This document shows, in pieces, positions 43,578 to 52,914 of a stretch of DNA of 64,000 nt. The stretch spans positions 920,001 through 984,000 of the forward strand of contig NZ_CP162488.1 in NCBI RefSeq assembly GCF_041242975.1, read 5' to 3'. The notes under the pieces are model-generated. The model did no database searches. It saw nothing but the letters and a program-made list of their open reading frames with translations, and was not told the DNA's origin. The number at the start of each line of letters is the position of its first letter. The stretch's first letter is position 1. This stretch comes from Xanthomonas sp. DAR 35659 (GTDB taxonomy: Bacteria; Pseudomonadota; Gammaproteobacteria; Xanthomonadales; Xanthomonadaceae). A program made the position numbers and the translations under genes.

Positions 43578-44588
43578 ATGACCCAGCCCAGCGCACGCAC
43601 CATCCCCTTGCAGGTCCTTTCCGGCGACAGCGCGCCCGCGCCGCTGCAGGCCGGCGTCAAGCAACTGGGCGGGGACAAGATCAACCGCTCGCCGGTGCAG
43701 TTCGCCGACGCGCCGGTGCTGCGCAAGCCGTCCTGGATCCGGGTGCGGATTCCGTCCGGCAACGCGGTGCAGAATCTCAAGGCCAAGCTGCGCGAGAACC
43801 GCCTGGTCACGGTCTGCGAGGAAGCCAGCTGCCCGAACATCCACGAGTGCTTCGGCCACGGCACCGCCACCTTCATGATCCTCGGCGAGGTCTGCACCCG
43901 CCGCTGCTCGTTCTGCGATGTCGCGCATGGCCGGCCCAAGCCGCCGGATGCCGGCGAGCCGGCCAGCCTGGCGCAGACCGTGGCCGACATGGGCCTGAAG
44001 TACGTGGTGGTGACCAGCGTCGACCGCGACGACCTGCGCGACGGCGGCGCCCAGCATTTCGCCGACTGCATCGGCGCGATCCGCGCCGCGGCGCCGGCCA
44101 CCCGCATCGAGATCCTGACCCCGGACTTCCGCGGCAAGGGCCGCATGGACCGCGCGCTGGAGATCCTGGCGACCAATCCGCCGGACGTGTTCAACCACAA
44201 TATCGAGACGGTGCCGGACCTGTACCCGAACGTGCGCCCGGGCGCCGACTACCAGTGGTCGCTGACCCTACTGCAGAAGTTCAAGGCGCAGCACCCGTCC
44301 ATCGCCACCAAGTCCGGGATCATGCTCGGCCTGGGCGAGACCCTGGAGCAGGTGCAGGCGACCCTGCGCGACCTGCGCGCGCACGACGTGGACATGGTCA
44401 CCATCGGCCAGTACCTGCAGCCGACCGCCCATCACCACCCGGTGATGCGCTACTGGACGCCGGACGAGTACAAGGCGCTGGAGGAGTACGGCAATGCGCT
44501 GGGCTTCAGCCACGTCGCCTCCGGGCCGATGGTGCGCTCGTCCTACCACGCCGACCGCCAGGCCGCCGGCGCCGGCGTCGCCGCCTGA
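43578..44588 (+). CDS. lipA: Lipoyl synthase LipA
   Basis: 336 residues. Radical SAM enzyme with both iron-sulfur clusters: auxiliary cluster CPNIHEC preceded by EEAS and radical SAM motif CTRRCSFC near 107-114. It also has the C-terminal [14 protein letters not shown] containing the conserved RSSYHA. It converts octanoyl-lipoyl domains to lipoyl domains of the 2-oxoacid dehydrogenases and glycine cleavage system, acting directly after LipB. Confidence 0.97.
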   Translation: MTQPSARTIPLQVLSGDSAPAPLQAGVKQLGGDKINRSPVQFADAPVLRKPSWIRVRIPSGNAVQNLKAKLRENRLVTVCEEASCPNIHECFGHGTATFMILGEVCTRRCSFCDVAHGRPKPPDAGEPASLAQTVADMGLKYVVVTSVDRDDLRDGGAQHFADCIGAIRAAAPATRIEILTPDFRGKGRMDRALEILATNPPDVFNHNIETVPDLYPNVRPGADYQWSLTLLQKFKAQHPSIATKSGIMLGLGETLEQVQATLRDLRAHDVDMVTIGQYLQPTAHHHPVMRYWTPDEYKALEEYGNALGFSHVASGPMVRSSYHADRQAAGAGVAA

Positions 44589-44822
44589 GAGCGTCGCGCT
44601 CGGTCGCCGCGCCCATGGGGCTGCGGCGGCATCCCCCTGCTGTTCACCGCGCCGCCCGTCGCGCGGGCGAGATGCACCCGCATCGGCGCCATTCACACTT
44701 CGGTACAGGGCCGCGGCTAGTCTGGTTCAGGAACAGGTGACAGGGTCTGCAACTTGCGGCACTGTCATCTGGTCTTACGCGATCTGCAGCCCCCCTGACG
44801 GCCTGGTGCCGAGAGTACGTAG

Positions 44823-47000
44823 ATGAAATTCAAAGCTTCCGCCTTCCTGCTGGCGTTCGCCCTCACCGCGCCGCTGGCGCTGTTCGCCCGCACCGATGCG
44901 CCCGCGCTGCCGGCCGCGTCCACCGCCGACCAGGCGACCACCGCCAAGCTGGTGTACGGGCTGCTCTCCGACAGCCGCTACGCCTATCGGCCGCGCGCGC
45001 TCGACGAGGCGACCTCGAAGGAAGTCTTCAAGAAGTACCTGGAGACGCTGGACGGCAGCAAGCAGTTCTTTACACAGGCCGACATCGACAAGTTCGCGCC
45101 TTTCCAGGCTAGCCTCGGCGCCAACATCGCCTCCGGCCAGCTGGATCCGGCGTTCCAGGTGTTCGCCGTGTACCGGCAGCGCGTGGACGAGCGCATCGGC
45201 TATGCGCGCAAGCTGCTGAAGCAGGATTTCGATTTCAACGGCGACGAGAAGTTCGAGTACGACCGCAAGGACGTGCCGTGGCCGAAGGACAACCAGGAGC
45301 TGGACGAACTGTGGCGCAAGTCGGTGATGAACGACTGGCTGCGGCTCAAGCTCGCCGGCAAGAAGCCGGAGGACATCCGCAAGACGCTGGACAAGCGCTA
45401 CGCGAACCTGGCCGATTCGGTGAAGGAACTGAAGAGCGAGGACGTGTTCCAGTTCTTCATGAACGCCTACACCAACACCGTCGACCCGCACACCGACTAC
45501 TTCACCCCGCGTACCGCCGAGAACTTCAACCAGCAGATGTCGCTGTCGCTGGAGGGCATTGGCGCGCAGCTGCAGAAGCAGGACGACATGGTGGTGATCC
45601 GCGAGGTCATCCCGGGCGGTCCGGCCGCGGTGGACGGCACGTTGAAGCCGGGCGACCGCATCGTCGGCGTCGGCCAGGGCAAGTCGGGTCCGGTCGAGGA
45701 CGTAATCGGCTGGCGCATCGACGACGTGGTCGCCAAGATCCGCGGCGACAAGGACACCCAAGTGCGCCTGGAGTACATCCCGGCCGAGGCCGGCGTGGAC
45801 GGCAAGCACCGCCAGTTGCTGCTGACCCGGCAGAAGGTGCGCCTGGCCGAGCAGGCCGCCAAGGGCGAGACCATTTCCCTGCCGGCGAAGGACGGCGAAC
45901 CGGCGCGGCGCATCGGCGTGATCAAGCTGCCGGCGTTCTACCAGGACTTCGAGGGCCGCCGCCGCAACGCCAGCGACTACGCCTCGGCGACCCGCGACGT
46001 GGCCAAGCTGCTCGCCGGCTTCAAGACCGACAAGGTCGACGGTGTGGTGCTGGACCTGCGCAACAACGGCGGCGGCTCGCTGGACGAGGCGATCGAACTG
46101 ACCGGCCTGTTCATCGAGCAGGGCCCGGTGGTGCAGGTGCGCGAATCCGGCGGCCGCGTCACCGTCAACAGCGACGACAAGCCGGGCGTGGCCTGGGACG
46201 GCCCGCTGGCGGTGCTGATCAACCGCGGCTCGGCCTCGGCCTCGGAGATCTTCGCCGGCGCCATCCAGGACTACGGCCGCGGCCTGATCATCGGCGAAAC
46301 CAGCTTCGGCAAGGGCACGGTGCAGAACATCGTCGACCTGGACCGCTGGCCGGCCAACGAGACCGACCGCTTCGGCCAGGTCAAGCTGACCATCGCCCAG
46401 TTCTTCCGCGTCAGCGGCAGCAGCACCCAGCACAAGGGCGTGGTGCCGGACATCGCGTTCCCGGCCAGCGTCGACGCCACCGAATTCGGCGAGAGCACCT
46501 ACGACAACGCCTTGCCGTGGACCCGCATCGCCGCCGTGCCGCACACCCAGTACGGCAACTTCGCCACGCTGCTGCCGCGGCTGGAGACGCTGCACGCCAG
46601 CCGCATCGCCACCGACAAGGAATTCCAGTGGTGGGAAGAGGACGTGCAGCAGTTCCGCACCGAGGCGGCGAAGAAGTACGTGGTGCTCAACGAGGCCGAG
46701 CGCCGCGCCGAGCGCGAGAAGCAGGACGTGCAGCGCAAGCAGCGCCAGGAAATGCGCAAGCAGCTCGGCCTGCCGCTGGACCCGCTGGCCGACGACAGCA
46801 GCGACGACGGCCTGACCGGCAACGAGCGCGACATCGTCAAGGATGCCGCGCGCGAGAAGCTGGTGGACAAGCGCCCGGATCCGCTGCTGCGCGAGTCGGC
46901 GGCGATCCTGGCCGACGCGCTGAACCTGCTGGAGAAGGACCGCCCGCTGGCGGTACAGGTGCTGCCGCAGTCCACCGGCCCGGGGCGCTGGGCGGACTGA
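44823..47000 (+). CDS. prc: Tail-specific carboxy-terminal protease Prc/Tsp
   Basis: 725 residues with a Sec signal (FLLAFALTAPLALFA). N-terminal helical vault (about 40-240), PDZ domain (about 240-340, VVIREVIPGGPAAVDGTLKPGDR), S41 protease core with catalytic Ser in NRGSASASEIFAG near 472 and Lys in ETSFGKGTVQN near 500, and a C-terminal charged helical domain. Prc degrades periplasmic proteins with non-polar C-termini and processes PBP3 and the murein hydrolase MepS, so it fits the wall-synthesis neighbourhood. It is monocistronic, ended by a clear terminator. Confidence 0.95.
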   Translation: MKFKASAFLLAFALTAPLALFARTDAPALPAASTADQATTAKLVYGLLSDSRYAYRPRALDEATSKEVFKKYLETLDGSKQFFTQADIDKFAPFQASLGANIASGQLDPAFQVFAVYRQRVDERIGYARKLLKQDFDFNGDEKFEYDRKDVPWPKDNQELDELWRKSVMNDWLRLKLAGKKPEDIRKTLDKRYANLADSVKELKSEDVFQFFMNAYTNTVDPHTDYFTPRTAENFNQQMSLSLEGIGAQLQKQDDMVVIREVIPGGPAAVDGTLKPGDRIVGVGQGKSGPVEDVIGWRIDDVVAKIRGDKDTQVRLEYIPAEAGVDGKHRQLLLTRQKVRLAEQAAKGETISLPAKDGEPARRIGVIKLPAFYQDFEGRRRNASDYASATRDVAKLLAGFKTDKVDGVVLDLRNNGGGSLDEAIELTGLFIEQGPVVQVRESGGRVTVNSDDKPGVAWDGPLAVLINRGSASASEIFAGAIQDYGRGLIIGETSFGKGTVQNIVDLDRWPANETDRFGQVKLTIAQFFRVSGSSTQHKGVVPDIAFPASVDATEFGESTYDNALPWTRIAAVPHTQYGNFATLLPRLETLHASRIATDKEFQWWEEDVQQFRTEAAKKYVVLNEAERRAEREKQDVQRKQRQEMRKQLGLPLDPLADDSSDDGLTGNERDIVKDAAREKLVDKRPDPLLRESAAILADALNLLEKDRPLAVQVLPQSTGPGRWAD

Positions 47001-47030
47001 GTCCAGCCCTCACCGTCGCGCGAAGACCAG

Positions 47031-47061
47031 ACGCGCCATCGCCTAGCGGTGGCGCGTTTTT
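47031..47061 (+). terminator. Rho-independent terminator of prc
   Basis: ACGCGCCA and TGGCGCGT form an 8-bp stem around 11 bases, followed by a five-T run, 30 bp after the prc stop. Confidence 0.8.
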
Positions 47062-47189
47062 CGTTGGGCGTTCGCGCGATGCCGCGTCATCGCCTGCGTG
47101 CCGCGTTGGGCGAGCTAACGCAAAGTAGGGTGACCAGCACGGTCACATTGTTGGTAAGCAGTGCCGCCGCAAACGCCTTGATGGCTTTT

Positions 47190-47260
47190 TGTAGGAGCGG
47201 CTTCAGCCGCGACCGGGGCGTTACCGGTAACGCCCGGTCGCGGCTGAAGCCGCTCCTACA
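47190..47260. repeat. REP hairpin, GTAGGAGCGGCTTCAGCC family
   Basis: Perfectly paired REP arms plus a self-complementary middle (GGGCGTTACCGGTAACGCCC) make one long hairpin of about 70 nt between the convergent prc and transporter genes. Confidence 0.85.
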
Positions 47261-47289
47261 GGGAGGCGCTCCTCGGACCGAAAGCCACG

Positions 47290-48033
47290 CTACCCCAGCG
47301 CCTGCCACACCTGATGCAGGCCCAGCGCCAGCAGGGTCAGGAAGAACACCCGGCGGAACGCCTCGGCGGAGATGCGCTGGCGCACCCGCGCACCCAGCCA
47401 CAGGCCCGCCACGGTGGGCAGCAACGCCAGCAACGACGGTCCCAGTGCCGCGCGCGCGAACGCGCCATGCCAGGCCAGCGCCGCGGCCAGCGCCAGGGTC
47501 GCGGTGCCGAAGCAATAGCCCAGCGCGCGCATCAGCGTCTCGCGCGGCAGGCCCAGCGCGACAAGATACGGCAGCGAAGGCAGCACGAACACGCCGGTGG
47601 CGCCGCTCAGCAGGCCGGTCGCCAGCCCGGCCAGCGGGCCGGCCCAGGGTTCGTGCCGCGGCGCCAGCCGGCCCTGCCAGCGGCTCAGGCCGAGCAGCGC
47701 GTACATTGCCAGCAGTAAGCCGAGTCCACCCCGGACCAGTGCCGGATCGGCGCCGACCAGGATGCCGGCGCTGAGCCAGGTGCCGGCCACGATCGCCGCC
47801 AGCAGCGGCCACAGCCGCCGCAACAGCAGTGCCGCGCCTTCGCCCCAGGCCTGCTGCAGATTGGTCAGCAGCGACGGCAGGACCAGCAGCGCGGCGGCTT
47901 CAGGTGGCGCCAGCCACAGCCCGAGCAGACCCATCGCCACCGTCGGCAGGCCGGTCCCGGCAACGCCTTTGACGAAACCGGCCAGGCAGAACACCGCGGC
48001 GATCGGGAGCAGATGCAGGGCGAGGGAGTCCAT
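47290..48033 (-). CDS. TauE/SafE (TSUP) family membrane transporter
   Basis: 247 residues from the ATG at 48033. About eight hydrophobic helices with the family start FCLAGFVKGVAGTGLPTVAMGLLG (GFVKGVAGTGLP core) and its internal duplicate GLLSGATGVFVLPSLPYL. TSUP proteins export or import sulfite, sulfonates or small organic anions through the inner membrane; the substrate here is unknown. It is divergent from a LysR gene with 86 bp between them, the common layout of a LysR regulator and its target. Confidence 0.88.
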   Translation of the reverse strand: MDSLALHLLPIAAVFCLAGFVKGVAGTGLPTVAMGLLGLWLAPPEAAALLVLPSLLTNLQQAWGEGAALLLRRLWPLLAAIVAGTWLSAGILVGADPALVRGGLGLLLAMYALLGLSRWQGRLAPRHEPWAGPLAGLATGLLSGATGVFVLPSLPYLVALGLPRETLMRALGYCFGTATLALAAALAWHGAFARAALGPSLLALLPTVAGLWLGARVRQRISAEAFRRVFFLTLLALGLHQVWQALG

Positions 48034-48119
48034 GGCGCGCAGCATCGGCCGCCCGGCGGCGCCGGACAATGCGCGATCGCTTCAGGCAGACTTCGGCCAC
48101 GACGAAGGCTGGAGGGGCG

Positions 48120-49028
48120 ATGCATCTGGATTTCACCGACCTGCGGCTGTTCGCGGCGGTCGCCGATGCCGGCAGCATCACTGCCGGGGCGGAGCGCGCC
48201 GCGCTGTCGCTGGCCGCGGCCAGTGCGCGCATCCGCGCGCTGGAACAGCAGGCAGGCGCGACGCTGCTGCAGCGCGGCCGCCGCGGCGTGACCCTCACCG
48301 TGGCCGGCGCGGCGGCCGCGCTGCGGCACGCGCGGCAACTGCTGCGCCAGGCCGAGGCGATGCGCGCGGAACTGGGCGATCACGCCGGCACCAATCAGGC
48401 CACGGTGCGGCTGCTGGCCAACACCGCGGCGCTGTACGAATGGCTGCCGGAACTGCTCGCCGAGTTCCTGGTCGCGCATCCGCGCATCGACCTGGCCTTG
48501 CGCGAACGGGGCAGCACCGCCGCCGCCGACGCGGTGCGCGAGGACCGCGCCGACCTGGCGGTGATCGCCGACCATGCCGATCTGACTGGCCTGCAGGCGC
48601 GGGCGTTCCGCCGGGACCGACTGGTACTGGTGGCCGCCGCCACGCACCCGTTGGCGCAGGCGCCGCAGGTGCGCCTGGCGCAGCTGTGGCAGGCGGAATT
48701 CCTCGGCCTGGCCGACGACAGCGCGCTGCAGCGGCACCTGCGTGCGCAGGCCACGCGCGCCGGCGGGCAGTTGCGCATCCGTGCCCATGTGCACGGCATC
48801 GAACCGCTGTGCCGGATGCTGGCACGCGGCGCGGGCGTGGCGATCCTGCCGCAGGCGGCGCTGGCGCGGGTCAGCGTGCGCGATCGGCTGGTCGCGGTGC
48901 CGCTGGATGAGCCGTGGGCGCCGCGGCAATTGTCGATCGTATGGCGCGCGACGCCGACGCCGGCGGCGCGCCAGTTGCTGGACTGGCTGTGCGCGCATGC
49001 CGATGCGGCAGTGGAGGACGCCGGCTGA
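48120..49028 (+). CDS. LysR-family transcriptional regulator
   Basis: 302 residues from the ATG at 48120, placed 2 bp after a strong GGAGGGG site; an earlier in-frame ATG at 48069 is not supported. N-terminal winged helix (about 1-60, LRLFAAVADAGSITAGAERAAL, pattern of helices 1-2) and a C-terminal effector-binding domain (about 88-300). The ligand is unknown. The divergent TauE-type transporter is the probable regulated gene. Confidence 0.92.
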   Translation: MHLDFTDLRLFAAVADAGSITAGAERAALSLAAASARIRALEQQAGATLLQRGRRGVTLTVAGAAAALRHARQLLRQAEAMRAELGDHAGTNQATVRLLANTAALYEWLPELLAEFLVAHPRIDLALRERGSTAAADAVREDRADLAVIADHADLTGLQARAFRRDRLVLVAAATHPLAQAPQVRLAQLWQAEFLGLADDSALQRHLRAQATRAGGQLRIRAHVHGIEPLCRMLARGAGVAILPQAALARVSVRDRLVAVPLDEPWAPRQLSIVWRATPTPAARQLLDWLCAHADAAVEDAG

Positions 49029-49055
49029 GTCGGCGTCGTTGCGTGCTGGCGCGGC

Positions 49056-49931
49056 TCAGGGCGACCAGGCGAACTCGGCCATGACCGGGAAGTGATCCGA
49101 CGGCCAATGGCACTGTGGCCGCGCATCGAGCGTGGCGAAGTGCGTGGCGCGCAGGCCGCGCGACAGGATCCAGTCGATGCGCCGGTCCGGATGGCCGGTG
49201 AAATCGTGGAACGTCGCCTGCGGCCCGAGCGGCTTGGCCACCTGCGCGCGCGCATCGGCCAGGCCGGCGGTGAGGGTGCGGTAGGTCGGCGACTCCGGCA
49301 CGGTGTTGAAGTCGCCGGTGACCACCACCGGCACGTCGGCCGGCAGCGCCTGCACGCGCGCCAGGATCAGCGCGGCGCCCTTGGCGCGGGCGGCTTCGTC
49401 CTCGTCGCGGTAGGGCAGGTGGGTGTCGAACAGGTAGAAGCGGCGCCCGTCGGCGACGCGCTCGAACAGGCCCCAGTTGACCATGCGCGGCAGCGGGTGG
49501 CCCCAACTGATGCTGCCCACCACCGACGGCGTGTCCGACAGCCAGAAATCGCCGGACTCCACCAGCTTCAGGCGCCGGCTGTCGTAGAAGATGCCCATGC
49601 GCTCGCCGTCCTCGCTGCCGTCGCGGCTGCGCCCGAACCAGCGGTACTCGGGCAACTGTTCGGCCAGATAGTCGGCCTGCCGCTTGACCAGTTCCTGGGT
49701 GCCGACCACGTCCGGTTGCTGTGCGCGGATCAGCGCCGCCATCGCGCTGCGGCGGACGTCCCAACGCTTGTCGCCATCGGTGTCGACCGGCACGCGCACG
49801 TTGAAACTCATCACCTTGAGCGGCGCCGGTGCCGGCGCGGCGCCCGCCGGCGCGGCGAGCAGGGCGAGCAAGGGGAGGGCGAAGGCGAGCGCCATGGCGC
49901 GTGCGCGCAGCGGAAGCGAAAAGGTCGGCAT
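49056..49931 (-). CDS. Secreted endonuclease/exonuclease/phosphatase-family phosphodiesterase
   Basis: 291 residues from the ATG at 49931. Signal peptide (MALAFALPLLALLAAPAGAAPA) followed by an EEP-fold domain: MSFNVRV (metal site), TQELV with catalytic Glu, GDFNTVPES and the C-terminal SDHFPVMAEF. The RIDWILSRGL segment is typical of the family. It is predicted to be a periplasmic or secreted metal-dependent phosphodiesterase acting on nucleic acid, phospholipid or inositol phosphate; sequence does not decide which. Confidence 0.88.
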   Translation of the reverse strand: MPTFSLPLRARAMALAFALPLLALLAAPAGAAPAPAPLKVMSFNVRVPVDTDGDKRWDVRRSAMAALIRAQQPDVVGTQELVKRQADYLAEQLPEYRWFGRSRDGSEDGERMGIFYDSRRLKLVESGDFWLSDTPSVVGSISWGHPLPRMVNWGLFERVADGRRFYLFDTHLPYRDEDEAARAKGAALILARVQALPADVPVVVTGDFNTVPESPTYRTLTAGLADARAQVAKPLGPQATFHDFTGHPDRRIDWILSRGLRATHFATLDARPQCHWPSDHFPVMAEFAWSP

Positions 49932-50368
49932 CGGAACGTCTCTTGGAGGACAGCGGGAACGCGAACGCAAACGCGAACGCAATGGTGGCATGCGTGCCAG
50001 CAATGGCGCGCGGAAATCGGCGGCCAGGTTACGCCAGGCGGGTTGCGGTGGTGTAACGAAGCCGGGGTGGCGTGGCATGACAACGGGCATTGCAGGGCGT
50101 TGCCGCGGCGCGCGATGTCCGCGGCGATCCGCCGAACACCTCAGGCGACGCGATGCGTTGACGCGACGTCGCACAGGCGCCAGGCGTGCCTCGCACGCGG
50201 GACGCAGCGGCATCGCGGCATTGCGTGAAGCATCCAGGTCCTCGCGCGCCCCTTCGCCGGCGCGCGACCGGCGATGCATGCGACTTGACGTTCATGTGCA
50301 TCGGCGTAGCATTCGCACCACGCCAAGGGATAGACCCGCGGCGACCCCAATCACCGTGAGGGATGCTC
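49932..50368. other. 437-bp divergent region, promoter of the NAD-salvage operon
   Basis: No gene is seen. The only clear signal is the promoter at 50285-50312, about 56 bp before the nadM start. The long GC-rich open frames here read as shadows. Confidence 0.5.
50285..50312 (+). promoter_or_regulatory. Sigma-70-type promoter for the nadM-nadV operon
   Basis: TTGACG (50285-50290), 16-bp spacer, TAGCAT (50307-50312). The start codon at 50369 is preceded by GTGAGGG at 50356-50362. Confidence 0.6.
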
Positions 50369-51418
50369 ATGGAATACGACTATCTGGTGTTCATCGGGCG
50401 CTTCGAGCCCTTCCACAACGGCCACGCCGCCGTTGCCCGCCACGCCCTGGCGCGTGCGCAGAAACTCATCTTCCTGATCGGCTCGGCCGACACTCCGCGC
50501 ACCATCCGCAATCCGTGGACCGTCGCCGAACGCAGCGTGATGATCCAGGCCGCGCTCGAAGGCGCCGGCGAACGTCTGATCCTGCGCCCGTTGCGCGACC
50601 ACCTGTACAACGAGAGCCAATGGATCGCCGCGGTGCAGTCGGCGGTGGCCGACGCGGTGCGCGCCGATGGCGGCGGCAGCGAGGCGCGCATCGGCCTGGT
50701 CGGCATGGACAAGGACGCCAGCAGCTACTACCTGCGCGAGTTCCCGCAGTGGCCGCTGGTCGATGTGCAGCACACGGAAACGCTGTCGGCGACCGAACTG
50801 CGCCGTTACCTATTCGAGGCCGGCAGCATCGACTTTCACGGCGCACTGCTGATGCTGCGCGGCAACGTGCCGGCGCCGGTGTTCGACATGCTCGAGGCGT
50901 TCCGCAAGAACTCGCCGTCGTACGCCGAACTGCTCGCCGAATATCAGTTCATCGAGCAGTACCGCGCGGCCTGGAAGGAGGCGCCGTATCCGCCGACCTT
51001 CGTCACCGCCGACGCGGTGGTGGTGCATTCGGGCCACGTGCTGCTGGTGCGCCGCCGTGCCGCGCCGGGCAAGGGCCTGTGGGCGCTGCCGGGCGGTTTC
51101 GTCGGCCAGCACGAGAGCATCCTCGATGCCTGCCTGCGCGAACTGCGCGAGGAGACCCGGCTGAAGCTGCCGGTGCCGGTGCTCAAGGGCTCGCTGAAGA
51201 ACCGCCACGTGTTCGACCACCCCGAGCGCAGCCTGCGCGGGCGCACCATCACCCATGCGTTCCACTTCGAGTTCACCTTCGGCGAGCTGCCCGACGTGCG
51301 CGGCGGCGACGATGCCGACAAGGCGCGCTGGATTCCGGTCAGCGAAGTGCTGGGCATGGGGCCGAAGCTGTTCGAAGACCACCTGCACCTGCTCGAATTC
51401 TTCCTGGGCCGCGGTTGA
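50369..51418 (+). CDS. nadM: Bifunctional NMN adenylyltransferase / Nudix hydrolase
   Basis: 349 residues; the ATG at 50369 sits at the right distance from GTGAGGG, unlike the ATG at 50363. N-terminal nucleotidyltransferase with GRFEPFHNGH (HxGH-type motif, about 11-20) and the C-terminal SATELRRY signature. The C-terminal half holds a Nudix box: Gly-x5-Glu-x7-REx2EE in GGFVGQHESILDACLREL followed by REET, about 238-260. It joins NMN and ATP to NAD, while the Nudix half clears ADP-ribose or similar. Paired with NadV it makes NAD from nicotinamide in two steps. Confidence 0.94.
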   Translation: MEYDYLVFIGRFEPFHNGHAAVARHALARAQKLIFLIGSADTPRTIRNPWTVAERSVMIQAALEGAGERLILRPLRDHLYNESQWIAAVQSAVADAVRADGGGSEARIGLVGMDKDASSYYLREFPQWPLVDVQHTETLSATELRRYLFEAGSIDFHGALLMLRGNVPAPVFDMLEAFRKNSPSYAELLAEYQFIEQYRAAWKEAPYPPTFVTADAVVVHSGHVLLVRRRAAPGKGLWALPGGFVGQHESILDACLRELREETRLKLPVPVLKGSLKNRHVFDHPERSLRGRTITHAFHFEFTFGELPDVRGGDDADKARWIPVSEVLGMGPKLFEDHLHLLEFFLGRG

Positions 51419-51481
51419 CCGCGGCCTTCCCGGCCGGCGGACAGACCGCCGGCCTTCCCCGACGCGAAGGAGCTTCCCGTC

Positions 51482-52906
51482 ATGCAATGCCTGAACAACC
51501 TGCTGCTCAACACCGATAGCTACAAGGCCAGCCACTGGCTGCAATACCCGGCCGGCACCGATGCCACGTTCTTCTACGTGGAATCGCGCGGCGGCGTCTA
51601 CGACCGCACCGTGTTCTTCGGCCTGCAGTCGATCCTCAAGGAGGCGCTGGGCCGCGCCATCACCCATGCCGACATCGACGAGGCGCGCGACCTGTTCGCC
51701 GCGCACGGCGAGCCGTTCAACGAAGCCGGCTGGCGCGACATCGTCGACCGCCTCGGCGGGCAGTTGCCGATCCGCATCCGCGCCGTGCCCGAGGGCAGCG
51801 TGGTGCCGACCCACAACGCGCTGATGACCATCGAGTCCACCGACGCGCAGGCCTACTGGGTGCCGTCGTATCTGGAAACGCTGCTGCTGCGCATCTGGTA
51901 TCCGGTCACCGTGGCCACGGTCAGCTGGCACGCCAAGCAGACCATCCGCCAGTTCCTGGAGCGCACCAGCGACGATCCGGACGGGCAGTTGCCGTTCAAG
52001 CTGCACGACTTCGGCGCGCGCGGCGTGTCCAGCCTGGAGTCGGCGGCGATCGGCGGCGCCGCGCACCTGGTCAACTTCCTCGGCACCGACACCGTGTCCG
52101 GACTGTTGCTGGCGCGCGCGCACTACCACGAGCCGATGGCCGGCTATTCGATCCCCGCCGCCGAGCACAGCACCATCACCAGTTGGGGCCGCGAGCGCGA
52201 AGTGGACGCGTACCGCAACATGCTCAAGCAGTTCGGCAAGCCGGGCGGCATCGTCGCGGTGGTCTCCGACAGCTACGACATCTTCCACGCGATCCGCGAG
52301 CACTGGGGCACCACGTTACGCGAAGAGGTGATCGCTTCGGGCGCGACCGTGGTGATCCGCCCCGATTCCGGCGACCCGGTCGCGGTGGTGCACCAGTGCC
52401 TGGAACTGCTCGACGAGGCCTTCGGCCACAGCGTCAACGGCAAGGGCTACAAGGTGCTCAACCACGTGCGCGTGATCCAGGGCGACGGGGTCAACCCGAC
52501 CAGCATCCGCGCGATCCTGGAACGCGTCACCAGCGCCGGCTACGCCACCGACAACGTCGCCTTCGGCATGGGCGGGGCGCTGTTGCAGCGGCTGGACCGC
52601 GACACCCAGAAGTTCGCGCTGAAGTGCTCGGCCGCGCGCGTGGACGGCAAGTGGATCGACGTCTACAAGGATCCGATCACCGACAAGGGCAAGCTCAGCA
52701 AGCGCGGCCGCATGAGCCTGCTGCGCCATCGCGAGTACGGCGGCTACCGCACCGAACCGGTGCCGGCCAGCGCCGCCTCGCTGGATGCGCTGGCGCGGCC
52801 GGCCGGCTACGACGACGCCATGGTCACTGTGTGGGAGAACGGCCGCCTGCTGCACGACTGGACGTTCGCGCAGGTGCGAGAACGCGCGGACGCGGCGCGC
52901 CTGTAG
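51482..52906 (+). CDS. nadV: Nicotinamide phosphoribosyltransferase NadV
   Basis: 474 residues, typical Nampt length. Motifs: LLNTDSYKASHWLQYP at the start, KLHDFGARGVSS near 173-184, SIPAAEHSTITSWG near 220, VSDSYDIF near 265, VIRPDSGDP near 297 and FGMGGALLQRLDRDTQKFA near 362. It makes NMN from nicotinamide and PRPP in the cytoplasm, feeding NadM encoded just upstream. The spacing to the next gene is 8 bp, so the radical SAM protein is on the same transcript. Confidence 0.95.
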   Translation: MQCLNNLLLNTDSYKASHWLQYPAGTDATFFYVESRGGVYDRTVFFGLQSILKEALGRAITHADIDEARDLFAAHGEPFNEAGWRDIVDRLGGQLPIRIRAVPEGSVVPTHNALMTIESTDAQAYWVPSYLETLLLRIWYPVTVATVSWHAKQTIRQFLERTSDDPDGQLPFKLHDFGARGVSSLESAAIGGAAHLVNFLGTDTVSGLLLARAHYHEPMAGYSIPAAEHSTITSWGREREVDAYRNMLKQFGKPGGIVAVVSDSYDIFHAIREHWGTTLREEVIASGATVVIRPDSGDPVAVVHQCLELLDEAFGHSVNGKGYKVLNHVRVIQGDGVNPTSIRAILERVTSAGYATDNVAFGMGGALLQRLDRDTQKFALKCSAARVDGKWIDVYKDPITDKGKLSKRGRMSLLRHREYGGYRTEPVPASAASLDALARPAGYDDAMVTVWENGRLLHDWTFAQVRERADAARL

Positions 52907-52914
52907 GTGCGGCG

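Noticed and set aside
48069-48119. Longer N-terminus for the LysR regulator
   Set aside because: The strong GGAGGGG site directly before 48120 and the family's usual N-terminus favour the shorter form.
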